Shown: positions 14,022-22,767 of the stretch, one piece after another
How positions within the stretch are numbered: position 1 is the first letter of the stretch
How the letters are laid out: the number at the start of each line of letters is the position of its first letter
From: Bermanella sp034112325
GTDB taxonomy: Bacteria > Pseudomonadota > Gammaproteobacteria > Pseudomonadales > Oceanobacteraceae
Direction of reading: 5' to 3'
DNA: 29,386 nucleotides
Assembly (NCBI GenBank): GCA_034112325.1
Contig: JAWUVO010000031.1
Location: 1 to 29,386 of the forward strand
Translations under genes and position numbers: made by a program
Notes under the pieces: model-generated
Databases searched by the model: none
What the model was told of the DNA's origin: nothing
What the model saw: the letters and a program-made list of their open reading frames with translations, nothing else

Positions 14022-16031
14022 ATGAGATTTTTGGATAGATTAAGAGGGTCGATCGCCCTAACTCAAGCCGTTATTGCACTGCTTCTAAGTGTCCTAATTG
14101 GTTTGTTTGTCAGTGGTTATTCACTTTATTATAACTTATCAATTCAAAGAGAAAATGCTATTAGTTTGGCCGAGGAAATTCTAACCGCTACTGAGGGAGG
14201 CGCAACCAATGCCGCTTGGACTTTAGAACCAGAGCTGGCTAGTCAAATCATTACTAGCATGACAGGGTTGGGAATGGTTACTGAAGCAACCTTGGTTGGA
14301 GAAAATGGCAACATACTTTCAAGTAAAAAAACAAAACAGGCAGATGCTACTGCAACAATTGAATGGATTATTTCCAATATTATTGGTTCTGATATTCAAG
14401 GCACAAGGGAGCTTTTTTTTGTTGCAGATGACAAAAGGCGCAGAGTGGGTCAGTTATCAATAAAGTTAAATTCAATCCCCATCGCACAAGAATTTTTATC
14501 CTTAGCAACCAGTGTCATAGCTGTAAGTCTAATGCAGGCAGTTATAATCGCTTTCGCTTTAGTGTGGTTGTCTAGTTGGTTGTTATCTACTCCTCTGATT
14601 CGCATAACGGAATCAATTTCCAACATTGATCCTGATAACCCAGATCCTTTGCCGGTATCGAATCTGAAAATATCAAATAGAAATGAGATTGGTCAGCTCA
14701 CAAAACACATTGGTGAAATGTTGCAAGGCCTTATCAATGCCCAATCTCAGTTGCGACAGCTGGCGACTAGAGACCCTTTAACCAATCAACCAAACAGAAC
14801 CTTAATTGTCGACCGTTTATCGAAAGCTATCATTTCTGCCGAACGAACAAAAACACTAGTTGCCGTTTTGTTTATAGATATGGATCGTTTCAAAAATATC
14901 AACGATTCGTTAGGTCATGATGTAGGAGATACCCTTCTAGTAGAAGTCGCCAACAGACTAGCGAAAACGCTTCGAGGTAATGATTCAATCGGTCGTCTAG
15001 GGGGCGATGAGTTTCTTGTTGTCCTCGAAGGTGCACATGAGATTGATGAAATCATCCGTACCGTCCAGCGATTAGATCATGCGATATCTCAGCCGTATCA
15101 ATTACAACATCATGAAATTCGAACTTCCGGTAGCATTGGAATATCTATCTATCCCGATAACGGCCAAGATACTAACAAGCTAATGCGCTGTGCAGACTTA
15201 GCAATGTATGAAGCAAAAGAAAGCGGTACCCATTGGCATTTCTTTGCTAAGAAAATGAGTGAGAGAGCGGAAACTCGAATTAATATAGAGACAGCGTTGA
15301 ATTACGCATTGGAAAGAAAAGAATTCCATTTGCATTATCAACCAAAAATCCAGTCAAAAACGGGTAAATTGATTGGCTGCGAAGCGTTGTTGCGATGGAA
15401 CAATAATCCAGAACCAATTTCAGTTGAAGGTTTTATAAAAATTGCAGAAGAAAATGGGTCTATTGTCGCTATCGGGGATTGGGTATTAGAAGAAGCTTGT
15501 CGGCAAATCAAAAAATGGGAGGAAAAATTTGGTGGAATAGCGATAGCCGTTAATGTTTCTGCCCGACAAATGCAAGAAGTTGGCTATGTAGAACGTGTGT
15601 TGTTAGTCTTAGAAAAATATGATGTAAACCCAAAACTATTAGAACTGGAAATTACTGAAACGGTGTTACTAAAAGCGTTAGATGAGAGTTTTATCGCCCT
15701 GAAGGCACTACGGCAACATGGGATAACCATTTCAATAGATGACTTTGGGACTGGCTATTCTTCACTCTCCTATCTTTCCCGCTTACCGGTAGATATTCTT
15801 AAAATCGATCGTTCTTTTATCTCTGGTGAAAATCGATCTGAAGCCGTTTTAGAAATGATCGTTGCTATGGCTAAAGCATTGGGCTTAAAAACAGTGGCAG
15901 AAGGGATTGAGACTCAAGAACAAAAGGATTTGTTGATTAAACAAGGTTGTGATTATTTACAAGGGTATTTGATGAGTAAGCCGATCGCCGCTGAGGAACT
16001 CGAAGCTAAATATCTAATAGGTCCCCAATAA
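14022..16031 (+). CDS. Membrane GGDEF-EAL protein (c-di-GMP synthesis and breakdown)
   Basis: A 669-residue inner-membrane protein. TM1 at about 13-38, a periplasmic loop of about 120 residues, TM2 at 160-188, a HAMP-like linker at 188-245, a GGDEF domain at 250-410 and an EAL domain at 415-665. The cyclase motif G327-G-D-E-F331 is intact, and the RxxD inhibitory site R318-G-N-D321 lies five residues before it. The phosphodiesterase domain keeps E454-A-L456, NVSARQ (511-516), ELEITE, DDFGTGYSS with D573-D574, LKIDRSF and AEGIET, so both activities look possible. The net direction cannot be told. The periplasmic part could receive a signal from the binding protein encoded just upstream. The start is ATG 14022, with only a weak ribosome site. 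Confidence 0.93.
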   Translation: MRFLDRLRGSIALTQAVIALLLSVLIGLFVSGYSLYYNLSIQRENAISLAEEILTATEGGATNAAWTLEPELASQIITSMTGLGMVTEATLVGENGNILSSKKTKQADATATIEWIISNIIGSDIQGTRELFFVADDKRRRVGQLSIKLNSIPIAQEFLSLATSVIAVSLMQAVIIAFALVWLSSWLLSTPLIRITESISNIDPDNPDPLPVSNLKISNRNEIGQLTKHIGEMLQGLINAQSQLRQLATRDPLTNQPNRTLIVDRLSKAIISAERTKTLVAVLFIDMDRFKNINDSLGHDVGDTLLVEVANRLAKTLRGNDSIGRLGGDEFLVVLEGAHEIDEIIRTVQRLDHAISQPYQLQHHEIRTSGSIGISIYPDNGQDTNKLMRCADLAMYEAKESGTHWHFFAKKMSERAETRINIETALNYALERKEFHLHYQPKIQSKTGKLIGCEALLRWNNNPEPISVEGFIKIAEENGSIVAIGDWVLEEACRQIKKWEEKFGGIAIAVNVSARQMQEVGYVERVLLVLEKYDVNPKLLELEITETVLLKALDESFIALKALRQHGITISIDDFGTGYSSLSYLSRLPVDILKIDRSFISGENRSEAVLEMIVAMAKALGLKTVAEGIETQEQKDLLIKQGCDYLQGYLMSKPIAAEELEAKYLIGPQ

Positions 16032-16291
16032 TCAAAATCGGGGAAATTAGTTGGAAATAGAACAAGAATGTGGACAGTTAAAACTAAAGGTTATCCTGAA
16101 GGTATTTACACTTGTTTTTTTACGTGTAGCTGAATGTTCAAATGTCTGTAGAACTGAAAATCACCTAGATGATGTGAATAACGTCTGCTCAATATTAGAA
16201 CCAGTAAAGTGATTAAAACAAAAACAGAACTCATCATAATGACTATTTTTTCATATTGCTCATTCTAAAAGTCATAAAATTATGTTCCTAA

Positions 16292-16317
16292 GGGGATTGT
16301 CACAAGAGACAATCTCC
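16292..16317 (+). other. Stable hairpin without a T-tract
   Basis: GGGGATTGTC (16292-16301) pairs with GACAATCTCC (16308-16317) through ten pairs, one of them G-U, around the loop ACAAGA. No T-run follows on either strand, so it does not look like a simple intrinsic terminator. Confidence 0.5.
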
Positions 16318-16352
16318 AGCACCAGAGATCGTCAACACTTACCCAGTCGCTA

Positions 16353-16447
16353 GGCCATAATTAACCTAGGTACCACTCAACTAGCTATGGCGTTACCTCG
16401 TAACAAAAAAGCCAATACTAACGGCATAATTGGCCATTGGTACCAGT
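16353..16447 (+). repeat. Imperfect 25-bp direct repeat
   Basis: Copies at 16353-16377 and 16423-16447, offset by 70 bp, share GGC, ATAATT, CC and GGTACCA in the same order with small gaps. The second copy contains the palindrome TGGTACCA. This could be a pair of binding sites for a regulator of the thiolase operon. Confidence 0.35.
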
Positions 16448-16523
16448 GCAACAACAAGGTTAAAGTGGATTAAGGTCAATATGCTTAGGCCATACACCAA
16501 TTATCAGAATAAAAAGGTACACC

Positions 16524-17732
16524 ATGAGCACAGATGCATTTATATATGACGCTATTCGCACCCCACGCGGTAAAGGTAAAAAAGACGGTTCACTACACGC
16601 TGTAAAGCCTGTGTCTTTAGTTGTGGGCCTAATGAAAGCCCTAGAGCAACGTAACAAATTAGATACCAGCAAAGTAGAAGACGTGGTACTTGGCTGTGTA
16701 ACTCCTGTGGGCGATCAAGGTGCCGACATTGCTAAAACAGCCGCGTTAGCCGCTGGCTGGGATGACAAAGTATCTGGATTACAAATTAACCGTTTTTGTG
16801 CCTCGGGTTTAGAAGCTGTGAACATGGCCGCTATGAAAGTAGCATCAGGCTGGGAAGATTTAATTGTAGCTGGCGGCGTTGAGTCTATGAGCCGTATTCC
16901 AATGGGTTCAGATGGCGGTGCATGGGCCATGGACCCGCAAACTAATATTCAAACTAACTTTGTGCCTCAAGGTATTGGCGCCGACTTAATTGCAACATTA
17001 GAAGGCTTTAGCCGTGAAGACGTTGACGCATTTGCCGTTAACTCACAGAAAAAAGCCGCCAAAGCACAAGCTGAAGGTAAGTTTGATAAATCTCGTATTC
17101 CAGTTAAAGACCAAAATGGCATCACTATTCTTGATCACGACGAATTTATTCGTGCCGATACAACAGTAGAAGGTCTTGGTAATTTAAAAGCATCATTCCA
17201 AATGATGGGCAGCATGGGTTTTGACGACACTGCAAAATTAAAATATCCGCAAGTAGAAGAAATCAACCACATACATCATGCCGGTAATAGCTCAGGGATT
17301 GTTGATGGCGCTGCGTTAGTGCTGGTAGGTAATGAAAAAATTGGTAAAGAGTTAGGTATGAAACCCCGCGCCAGAATAGTCAGTGTTGCGCTAACGTCTA
17401 CCGATCCAACTATTATGTTAACAGGCCCGGCCCCTGCTGCTAGAAAAGCCTTAGAAAAAGCTGGCTTAACCGTCGATGACATTGATATTTTTGAAGTAAA
17501 CGAAGCATTTGCATCGGTAGTAATGAAATTTCAAAAAGAGCTAAACGTGCCTTGGGAAAAAATAAATCCAAACGGCGGCTCAATTGCAATGGGGCATCCG
17601 CTAGGGGCTACTGGCGCAATGATTATTAGTATTTTATTAGATGAGCTAGAGCGCACTGAAAAACGCTATGGTCTAGCCACGCTTTGTGTGGGTGGCGGAA
17701 TGGGCATCGCAACTATTATAGAGCGCGTTTAA
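16524..17732 (+). CDS. Thiolase (acetyl-CoA C-acyltransferase)
   Basis: A 402-residue thiolase. The nucleophile is C92 in RFCASGLEAVNMA, with N326-EAFA, H358 in GGSIAMGHPLGATG and C388 in LCVGGGMG completing the active site. The family either cleaves 3-ketoacyl-CoA in beta-oxidation or condenses two acetyl-CoA. Being followed by a FadB-like multifunctional protein, it most likely does the final thiolytic step of beta-oxidation. The pair resembles the PA1736-PA1737 pair of Pseudomonas aeruginosa as I recall it, with the thiolase first, opposite to the fadBA order. The ATG at 16524 has AAAGG about 8 bp upstream. The chain-length range is unknown. The long gap upstream suggests this gene carries the operon promoter. 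Confidence 0.93.
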   Translation: MSTDAFIYDAIRTPRGKGKKDGSLHAVKPVSLVVGLMKALEQRNKLDTSKVEDVVLGCVTPVGDQGADIAKTAALAAGWDDKVSGLQINRFCASGLEAVNMAAMKVASGWEDLIVAGGVESMSRIPMGSDGGAWAMDPQTNIQTNFVPQGIGADLIATLEGFSREDVDAFAVNSQKKAAKAQAEGKFDKSRIPVKDQNGITILDHDEFIRADTTVEGLGNLKASFQMMGSMGFDDTAKLKYPQVEEINHIHHAGNSSGIVDGAALVLVGNEKIGKELGMKPRARIVSVALTSTDPTIMLTGPAPAARKALEKAGLTVDDIDIFEVNEAFASVVMKFQKELNVPWEKINPNGGSIAMGHPLGATGAMIISILLDELERTEKRYGLATLCVGGGMGIATIIERV

Positions 17733-17800
17733 GCTTTAGGTATTTGCAGTAATAATTTCTAATTATAAATAAACAATAAATTATCACCATAAATTAACAG

Positions 17801-17856
17801 TAAACCAGATAATATTTATAGAAAAATAAGTGTTCAATAATTTTTCAACTGGTTTA
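17801..17856 (+). promoter_or_regulatory. Long-range inverted repeat in the leader of the multifunctional beta-oxidation gene
   Basis: TAAACCAG (17801-17808) and CTGGTTTA (17849-17856) are exact 8-bp complements 40 bp apart. The right arm ends just before the ribosome site AAAGGA (about 17859-17864). Base pairing in the mRNA could affect access to that site, or the arms could be two half-sites for a regulator. The intervening DNA is very AT-rich. Confidence 0.35.
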
Positions 17857-17870
17857 TTAAAGGAAAAAAT

Positions 17871-20018
17871 ATGACAGAAGCAATTCGTTTTGAAAAAGAC
17901 AGTGACAATATAGTCACCTTAACTATGGATATGCCCGGCCAAAGCGCCAACACCATGAATGGTGATTTCCGCGAAGCTATCTTAGCCACTGCACAGCGCA
18001 TAGAAAAAGAGATTGATTCTATTAGTGGTATTATTTACGCATCGGCTAAAAAGACATTTTTTGCAGGTGGCGATTTAAACGAACTAATTAAAGCTAAGCC
18101 AGAAGATGCTGAAGAATTTTTCCACATGGTTGAATCCATTAAGGCTCCGTTACGTAAAATTGAAACACTTGGTATTCCAGTTGTTGCGGCTATAAATGGA
18201 GCGGCACTGGGTGGCGGTTATGAGATTTGTTTGGCCAGTCATTATCGGGTGGCTATAAACGATAAAAAATTGGTAGTGGGCTTGCCTGAAGTGACACTTG
18301 GATTACTGCCTGGTGGCGGTGGTGTTGCACGTATGACCCGCATGCTAGGTTTAGAGAATGCTTTACCATTTTTAATGGAAGGCAAGCAGCTAAAAGTTGA
18401 AAAAGCGCTAAAGTCTGGCTTAATTAATGAAATTGCTGACGACGCCGCAGACATGATGGCTAAAGCAAAAGCATGGATTAAAGCCAACCCTAAATCTCAA
18501 CAACCTTGGGATGTTAAAGGCTACAGAATGCCAGGTGGACTACCTTCGCATCCTGCTCTCGCACAAAAACTAGTTATTATCCCTTCTATACTCCGTCAAA
18601 AAACCAAAGGCTGCTATCCAGCACCTGAAAAAATATTGGCAGCGGCGGTTGAAGGTGCTCAAGTAAGTTTTGATCAAGCCTGCACAATCGAGAGCCGTTA
18701 CTTTGTTGAATTAACAGTGGGCCAAATTTCTAAAAATATGATTGGTACGTTCTGGTTTCAATTAAACGAAATTAAAGCCGGCGGATCACGCCCTAATGAT
18801 ATCCCTGCATATACTACCAAAAAAGTGGGTGTACTAGGCGCCGGTATGATGGGTGCTGGCATTGCTTATTCAAGTGCTATTTGTGGAATTGAAGTAGTAC
18901 TAAAAGACATTTCGCAACAAGCCGCCGATAAAGGCAAGGCTTACAGCGAAGCGCTATTGAAAAAACGCGTTTCTCGTAAGCAGATGACCGAAGAAAAAAT
19001 GCAAAGTGTTTTAGCGCTTATTACAGCTACTGCTGACGCATCTGACTTAGACGGCTGTGACTTAATTATCGAAGCTGTTTTTGAAAACCAAGAATTAAAA
19101 GCCAAAGTAACACAAGAAGCTGAGCAATTTTTGGCCCCTGAAGGCGTGTTTGCATCTAACACATCCACTCTGCCTATTACCGGTTTAGCAAAAGCGTCTA
19201 AAGACGATACTAAGTTTATTGGTCTGCATTTCTTCAGCCCAGTAGATAAAATGCCATTAGTTGAAATTATTAAAGGTGAAAAAACCAGCGATGAAACATT
19301 AGCACGGGCATTTGATTACGTTTTACAAATCAACAAAACACCTATTGTTGTAAACGACAGTCGCGGGTTCTTTACTAGCCGTACCTTTGGCACATTTGTG
19401 GGCGAAGGTTTAACCATGCTATCTGAAGGCATTCACCCGCAGTTTATCGAAAGTGCCGCATTACAAGCTGGTATGCCAATTGGCCCATTAGCCATTCAAG
19501 ACGAAGTATCTATGGCACTCAGCCGCAAGGTAACTTCGCAGACTCGTTTAGGGTTGAAAGCTGAAGGCATAGACATGCCAATAAGCGAAGCCGAAGCCGT
19601 AACCAGCCGCATGATTGACGAGTTTAAACGTGAAGGTAAATCGGCTGGCGCTGGTCTTTACGATTACCCTGCTAAAGGTAAAAAAAGATTATGGCCTGGG
19701 CTAGTTGAGTACTTTGTAAAACCTGAAGTGATTATCACGTTAGAAGAGGCAAAAGAACGTATCTTGTTCAGACAGTCTCTTGAAACCTTACGCTGCTATG
19801 AAGAAGGTGTATTAACCAGTGTTCGTGATGCCAATATAGGGTCTATTTTTGGTATTGGCTTTGCTCCTTGGACAGGTGGTGCCATTCAGTATGTAAACCA
19901 ATATGGCGTACGTAACTTTTATCAACGTGCTGAAGAGTTAACCAAGCAATATGGTGAACGCTTTGCACCTCCTGCTATTTTAAAATCACAAGCTGAAAAA
20001 GATGAAGCATTTGTTTAA
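17871..20018 (+). CDS. Multifunctional enoyl-CoA hydratase / 3-hydroxyacyl-CoA dehydrogenase (FadB/FadJ-like)
   Basis: A 715-residue fusion enzyme of fatty-acid beta-oxidation. The N-terminal crotonase domain (1 to about 190) has oxyanion-hole segments and both catalytic glutamates, E118 in GGGYEICLAS and E140 in GLPEVTLGLLPGGGG, the counterparts of E. coli FadB E119 and E139. The NAD-binding domain begins with G323-AGMMGAG, and H452 in LHFFSPVDKMPLVE is the likely dehydrogenase catalytic histidine. The C-terminal 3HCDH domains follow. It would hydrate enoyl-CoA and oxidise 3-hydroxyacyl-CoA, handing the ketoacyl-CoA to the thiolase encoded 138 bp upstream. The length is close to FadJ and FadB (about 715-730). 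AAAGGA supports ATG 17871. A strong terminator follows at 20107-20142. Confidence 0.95.
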   Translation: MTEAIRFEKDSDNIVTLTMDMPGQSANTMNGDFREAILATAQRIEKEIDSISGIIYASAKKTFFAGGDLNELIKAKPEDAEEFFHMVESIKAPLRKIETLGIPVVAAINGAALGGGYEICLASHYRVAINDKKLVVGLPEVTLGLLPGGGGVARMTRMLGLENALPFLMEGKQLKVEKALKSGLINEIADDAADMMAKAKAWIKANPKSQQPWDVKGYRMPGGLPSHPALAQKLVIIPSILRQKTKGCYPAPEKILAAAVEGAQVSFDQACTIESRYFVELTVGQISKNMIGTFWFQLNEIKAGGSRPNDIPAYTTKKVGVLGAGMMGAGIAYSSAICGIEVVLKDISQQAADKGKAYSEALLKKRVSRKQMTEEKMQSVLALITATADASDLDGCDLIIEAVFENQELKAKVTQEAEQFLAPEGVFASNTSTLPITGLAKASKDDTKFIGLHFFSPVDKMPLVEIIKGEKTSDETLARAFDYVLQINKTPIVVNDSRGFFTSRTFGTFVGEGLTMLSEGIHPQFIESAALQAGMPIGPLAIQDEVSMALSRKVTSQTRLGLKAEGIDMPISEAEAVTSRMIDEFKREGKSAGAGLYDYPAKGKKRLWPGLVEYFVKPEVIITLEEAKERILFRQSLETLRCYEEGVLTSVRDANIGSIFGIGFAPWTGGAIQYVNQYGVRNFYQRAEELTKQYGERFAPPAILKSQAEKDEAFV

Positions 20019-20106
20019 CCATGTTTGGTTAAACCTTATTTATTTAAAGCTTATTATTGAAAGATGCTTTAAACAAATAACATAACTACAACGTTATATT
20101 GCCCTT

Positions 20107-20142
20107 AAAACGCCCCATTGCGCCAGCATTGGGGCGTTTTTT
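20107..20142 (+). terminator. Intrinsic terminator of the beta-oxidation operon
   Basis: AAAACGCCCCA (20107-20117) pairs with TGGGGCGTTTT (20130-20140) in an 11-bp GC-rich stem, followed by Ts to 20142. It lies about 90 bp after the stop codon. Confidence 0.9.
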
Positions 20143-20314
20143 AGTGTTAACGCACGCCATAATATCGGAGGGGAATAACTGGAAAGTTTATACAACTAAG
20201 CTATCCTTTAGTTATCAGTTATAGTCAGGCTAATTTTTTCCTATTTTACCCATAAGCCGCTATAATTTATCGAGTATGATATTTATCTTATAACTTCTAA
20301 AAGACAAAGGCTTA

Positions 20315-22459
20315 ATGAACCCAGTTAATAAACAAAAACAAGCATTAATAGCACTACTAACCACACTTAGTAGTACTTTTGCTTTGGCTGATGATCAATA
20401 TTTTGACCTTAGTTTATTTGAATTACAAAATACGCTTGTAGAAGTAGCATCGTTGTTTGAAGACAGCAAACTAGACGTGGCATCTTCTACCGCCAGTATT
20501 TCTAGACAAGACTGGCAAAATAGAGGGGCTACTAGCCTAGGGCAAGCATTAGAAGGTGTGCCCTCTGTATTTAGTAATACCGTTTGGGGCGGCAGTGAGG
20601 CTATTTCAATTCGCGGTTTTGCCAACGAACTATCCGTTCGTGGTGTCGCACAGTCACTAGATGGAATCCCATTAGGCTCTTATACCTATGCTAGCGCAAG
20701 TTACCTATTGCCCCGTGCCCCACTTAACTTATTAAAACAAGTAGAAATAATCCGTGGTCCAGGCAGTGCTCTTTATGGTAACGATGCCTTTCATGGTGTT
20801 ATTGCCATGAAACTTTATGAACAGAACATAGACCAAACCGAAGCCATTATTCAAGCAGGGACTCCTGGCCAATACGAAGTTACAGCGGTTAATAGTTACT
20901 ACAATAATAACTGGCAAGTGCATACTGGAGGTAGTTTCACTAAAGATGGAGATCATGATTTAGAGTATTCATTTACCGATGCTTACACACCCAATACAAT
21001 TAATAGCAGCGCTCGGGAACAAGGCTATGAAAACGCCAGTGGTTTTGTAAAAGTTAATTACGGAAAAATAACAGGTGATTCCGGCAAATTTGTATTTACA
21101 TTATTTAAAAATGACTTCAGCTCCAATGAATTTACCGGAGTAGGTACTCAGTTTTTTACACGAATACCATTAATATTTGAGGTAGAAAGTACAAGTATTG
21201 TTGGCGCGGGGGATACTAGTAATAGTGAAAATGAATTATCCATAATAGGGCTATCTCATGAAGTTTTATTTGATAATAACGTGCAGCTAAAGAATCATGT
21301 TTATCATTGGCAAAGCAAACAAGAGTGGTCCTTTGACAACTCTTTTTATCCTTTATCGTTAACCACAGTACCCGCCTTTGGAAGCTCTACTTTGGCTTGT
21401 AAAGTAAATGAAGCCGATACAACATCTAACCCATTGTATTGCCCCCATACCTTATATCAAGGTACCGAAGAATCGCGTAGCGGGTTTTATAGCCAGTTAA
21501 AACAAGCTAAAAATAGTTTCAATACACAATGGGTACTGGGTGTCGGCTTTGATAAAATTGAAATTACAGGTGGTCGATTTGAACGTATTAATGAGCAGGG
21601 AATTACATCTCAATTAAACACAAGTCCTTATATAGGTAAACAACGAGATCTTGCACATGTTCTAGCACAAGCTAGAACAGGATTTGTAAATGACCGACTG
21701 CTAATTACTTATGGGGCACGCTGGGATTATTATAATGACGTAAAAAATCATCTTTCTCCTCGACTGGGGCTGGTATATAAAACAACCGACTCGTGGACCC
21801 AAAAAGTTTTGTTTGGTCATGCCTATAGAGCCCCCACTGCATTAGAACAATATGGATCTGGGTCGGTTTTAGGGGACATAAATTTAGAGCCAGAAACCAT
21901 TGTTACAATTGAATATATCAATATCTACCGCCAAGCCAACTATGAAGTAGAAGCCGTGTTTTTTCATAGTGATTGGGAAAATGCCATTTCTTTAGTAGCA
22001 ATATCTAACCTTCTAAATCAATATAAAAACACTAATAGTAACGAGTCAGAGGGCTTAGAGCTAAGCCTGCGCAGCAAAATTAATACTACAAGTGTTGATG
22101 CGCAAGTTAGTTATATTAAAAGTACCAACAAAACAGACAACGTAGATTATATTGCTACTCCAGACCTGTCTGGCAGTTTGAATATAGAACACCCAATAAA
22201 ACAGACACTTAAATTAGGTCTGTGGCAACGTTTTATGCTGTCATATCAATTAAATGATACGGACACTACATCGCCACAAGAATCTTACCAGCGCACCGAT
22301 CTATATTTAAATTGGCAAGCAAGCCCAAGGTTGAATGTTATAACGAACATACAAAATGTTTTCGATGATAAAAACTACCTACCTTCTTATTACGGCTCTG
22401 AAGGCGGACAGCTTGATTATGGCCGAGTGATTAAAGCCAGTATTAAGTATAAACTTTAA
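20315..22459 (+). CDS. TonB-dependent outer-membrane receptor
   Basis: A 714-residue receptor with a signal peptide (cleavage near ALA, about residue 25). Residues about 26-50 (LSLFELQNTLVEVASLFEDSKLDVAS) resemble the stretch before the plug in a TonB-receptor group, not a clear DxxxVxA TonB box. The plug domain (about 55-170) includes AISIRGFANELSVRG and the family-typical VEIIRGPGSALYGNDAFHGVI. The rest is a 22-strand-type barrel ending IKASIKYKL; the last residue is L, not the usual F. An extracellular loop near 370-385 has a cysteine pair (ACK...YCP). It has no neighbouring transport or iron-use genes, and I see no Fur box, so the substrate is unknown. A TATAAT at 20261-20266 is a possible -10 box; its -35 is poor. 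Confidence 0.9.
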   Translation: MNPVNKQKQALIALLTTLSSTFALADDQYFDLSLFELQNTLVEVASLFEDSKLDVASSTASISRQDWQNRGATSLGQALEGVPSVFSNTVWGGSEAISIRGFANELSVRGVAQSLDGIPLGSYTYASASYLLPRAPLNLLKQVEIIRGPGSALYGNDAFHGVIAMKLYEQNIDQTEAIIQAGTPGQYEVTAVNSYYNNNWQVHTGGSFTKDGDHDLEYSFTDAYTPNTINSSAREQGYENASGFVKVNYGKITGDSGKFVFTLFKNDFSSNEFTGVGTQFFTRIPLIFEVESTSIVGAGDTSNSENELSIIGLSHEVLFDNNVQLKNHVYHWQSKQEWSFDNSFYPLSLTTVPAFGSSTLACKVNEADTTSNPLYCPHTLYQGTEESRSGFYSQLKQAKNSFNTQWVLGVGFDKIEITGGRFERINEQGITSQLNTSPYIGKQRDLAHVLAQARTGFVNDRLLITYGARWDYYNDVKNHLSPRLGLVYKTTDSWTQKVLFGHAYRAPTALEQYGSGSVLGDINLEPETIVTIEYINIYRQANYEVEAVFFHSDWENAISLVAISNLLNQYKNTNSNESEGLELSLRSKINTTSVDAQVSYIKSTNKTDNVDYIATPDLSGSLNIEHPIKQTLKLGLWQRFMLSYQLNDTDTTSPQESYQRTDLYLNWQASPRLNVITNIQNVFDDKNYLPSYYGSEGGQLDYGRVIKASIKYKL

Positions 22460-22494
22460 CTAGCCGTCATCATTAATAAGCTGTGAAAACAGCT

Positions 22495-22692
22495 TCAACC
22501 TTTTCGTAATTCTGTTACCACTTTCCCACCGACACCCCAGTTATCAGTATTGACTTCATCGATCACCACAACAGTTGTGGCTGGGTTTTTGTTAAGCACA
22601 TCAACTAGTAGCTGTGTTGCCCCTTCAATGAGCGCTTTTTTTTGCTCAGCGGTTACTTGCTCGTCGGTAATCTTGATATTAATGTAAGGCAT
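22495..22692 (-). CDS. Small tautomerase of the 4-oxalocrotonate tautomerase family
   Basis: A 65-residue protein starting MPYINIKITDEQ, so that Pro1 is exposed as the general base after removal of Met1, as in 4-oxalocrotonate tautomerase. The length is normal for the 4-OT subunit. VVVIDEVNTDNWGVGGK is typical of a large subgroup of unassigned family members; the arginine at about position 39 of canonical 4-OT is not at its usual place, so the true substrate may differ from 2-hydroxymuconate. It lies 75 bp after the EamA transporter gene on the same strand, and could be its operon partner. Its leader has a tandem repeat and a palindrome. No aromatic degradation genes are nearby. Confidence 0.88.
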   Translation of the reverse strand: MPYINIKITDEQVTAEQKKALIEGATQLLVDVLNKNPATTVVVIDEVNTDNWGVGGKVVTELRKG

Positions 22693-22715
22693 ATTTATTT
22701 TCCTGATTTAACTTG

Positions 22716-22742
22716 ATAGTTAACTATTAATTTAACTATTAA
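22716..22742 (-). repeat. Tandem TTAATAGTTAA repeat with a palindrome upstream of the tautomerase gene
   Basis: On the minus strand TTAATAGTTAA occurs twice (22732-22742 and 22720-22730) with a 12-bp period. The second copy overlaps the perfect palindrome ATAGTTAACTAT (22716-22727). It lies 24-50 bp before the start codon, in promoter position. It may be a regulator site or only AT-rich sequence. Confidence 0.4.
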
Positions 22743-22767
22743 TTGATTGATACAAGTATGTAAAAAA

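Larger units (their letters stand above)
16032..16523. other. 492-bp structured intergenic region upstream of the thiolase gene
   Basis: I find no convincing gene in either strand here. The right half is rich in structure: a 10-bp hairpin at 16292-16317, an imperfect 25-bp direct repeat (16353-16377 and 16423-16447), GCCAAT-N12-ATTGGC (16411-16434), and an 8-bp palindrome TGGTACCA (16438-16445). No obvious terminator for the GGDEF-EAL gene is visible. It may hold the thiolase promoter and operators, or a small RNA. Confidence 0.45.

Noticed and set aside
16032..16260. Remnant gene after the GGDEF-EAL protein
   Set aside because: Reading the frames on both strands gave frequent stops and no recognisable peptide.
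20143..20314. Fur box or cobalamin riboswitch before the TonB receptor
   Set aside because: I looked for a GATAATGATAATCATTATC-like site and for conserved riboswitch stretches; only AT-rich DNA with a TATAAT was found.
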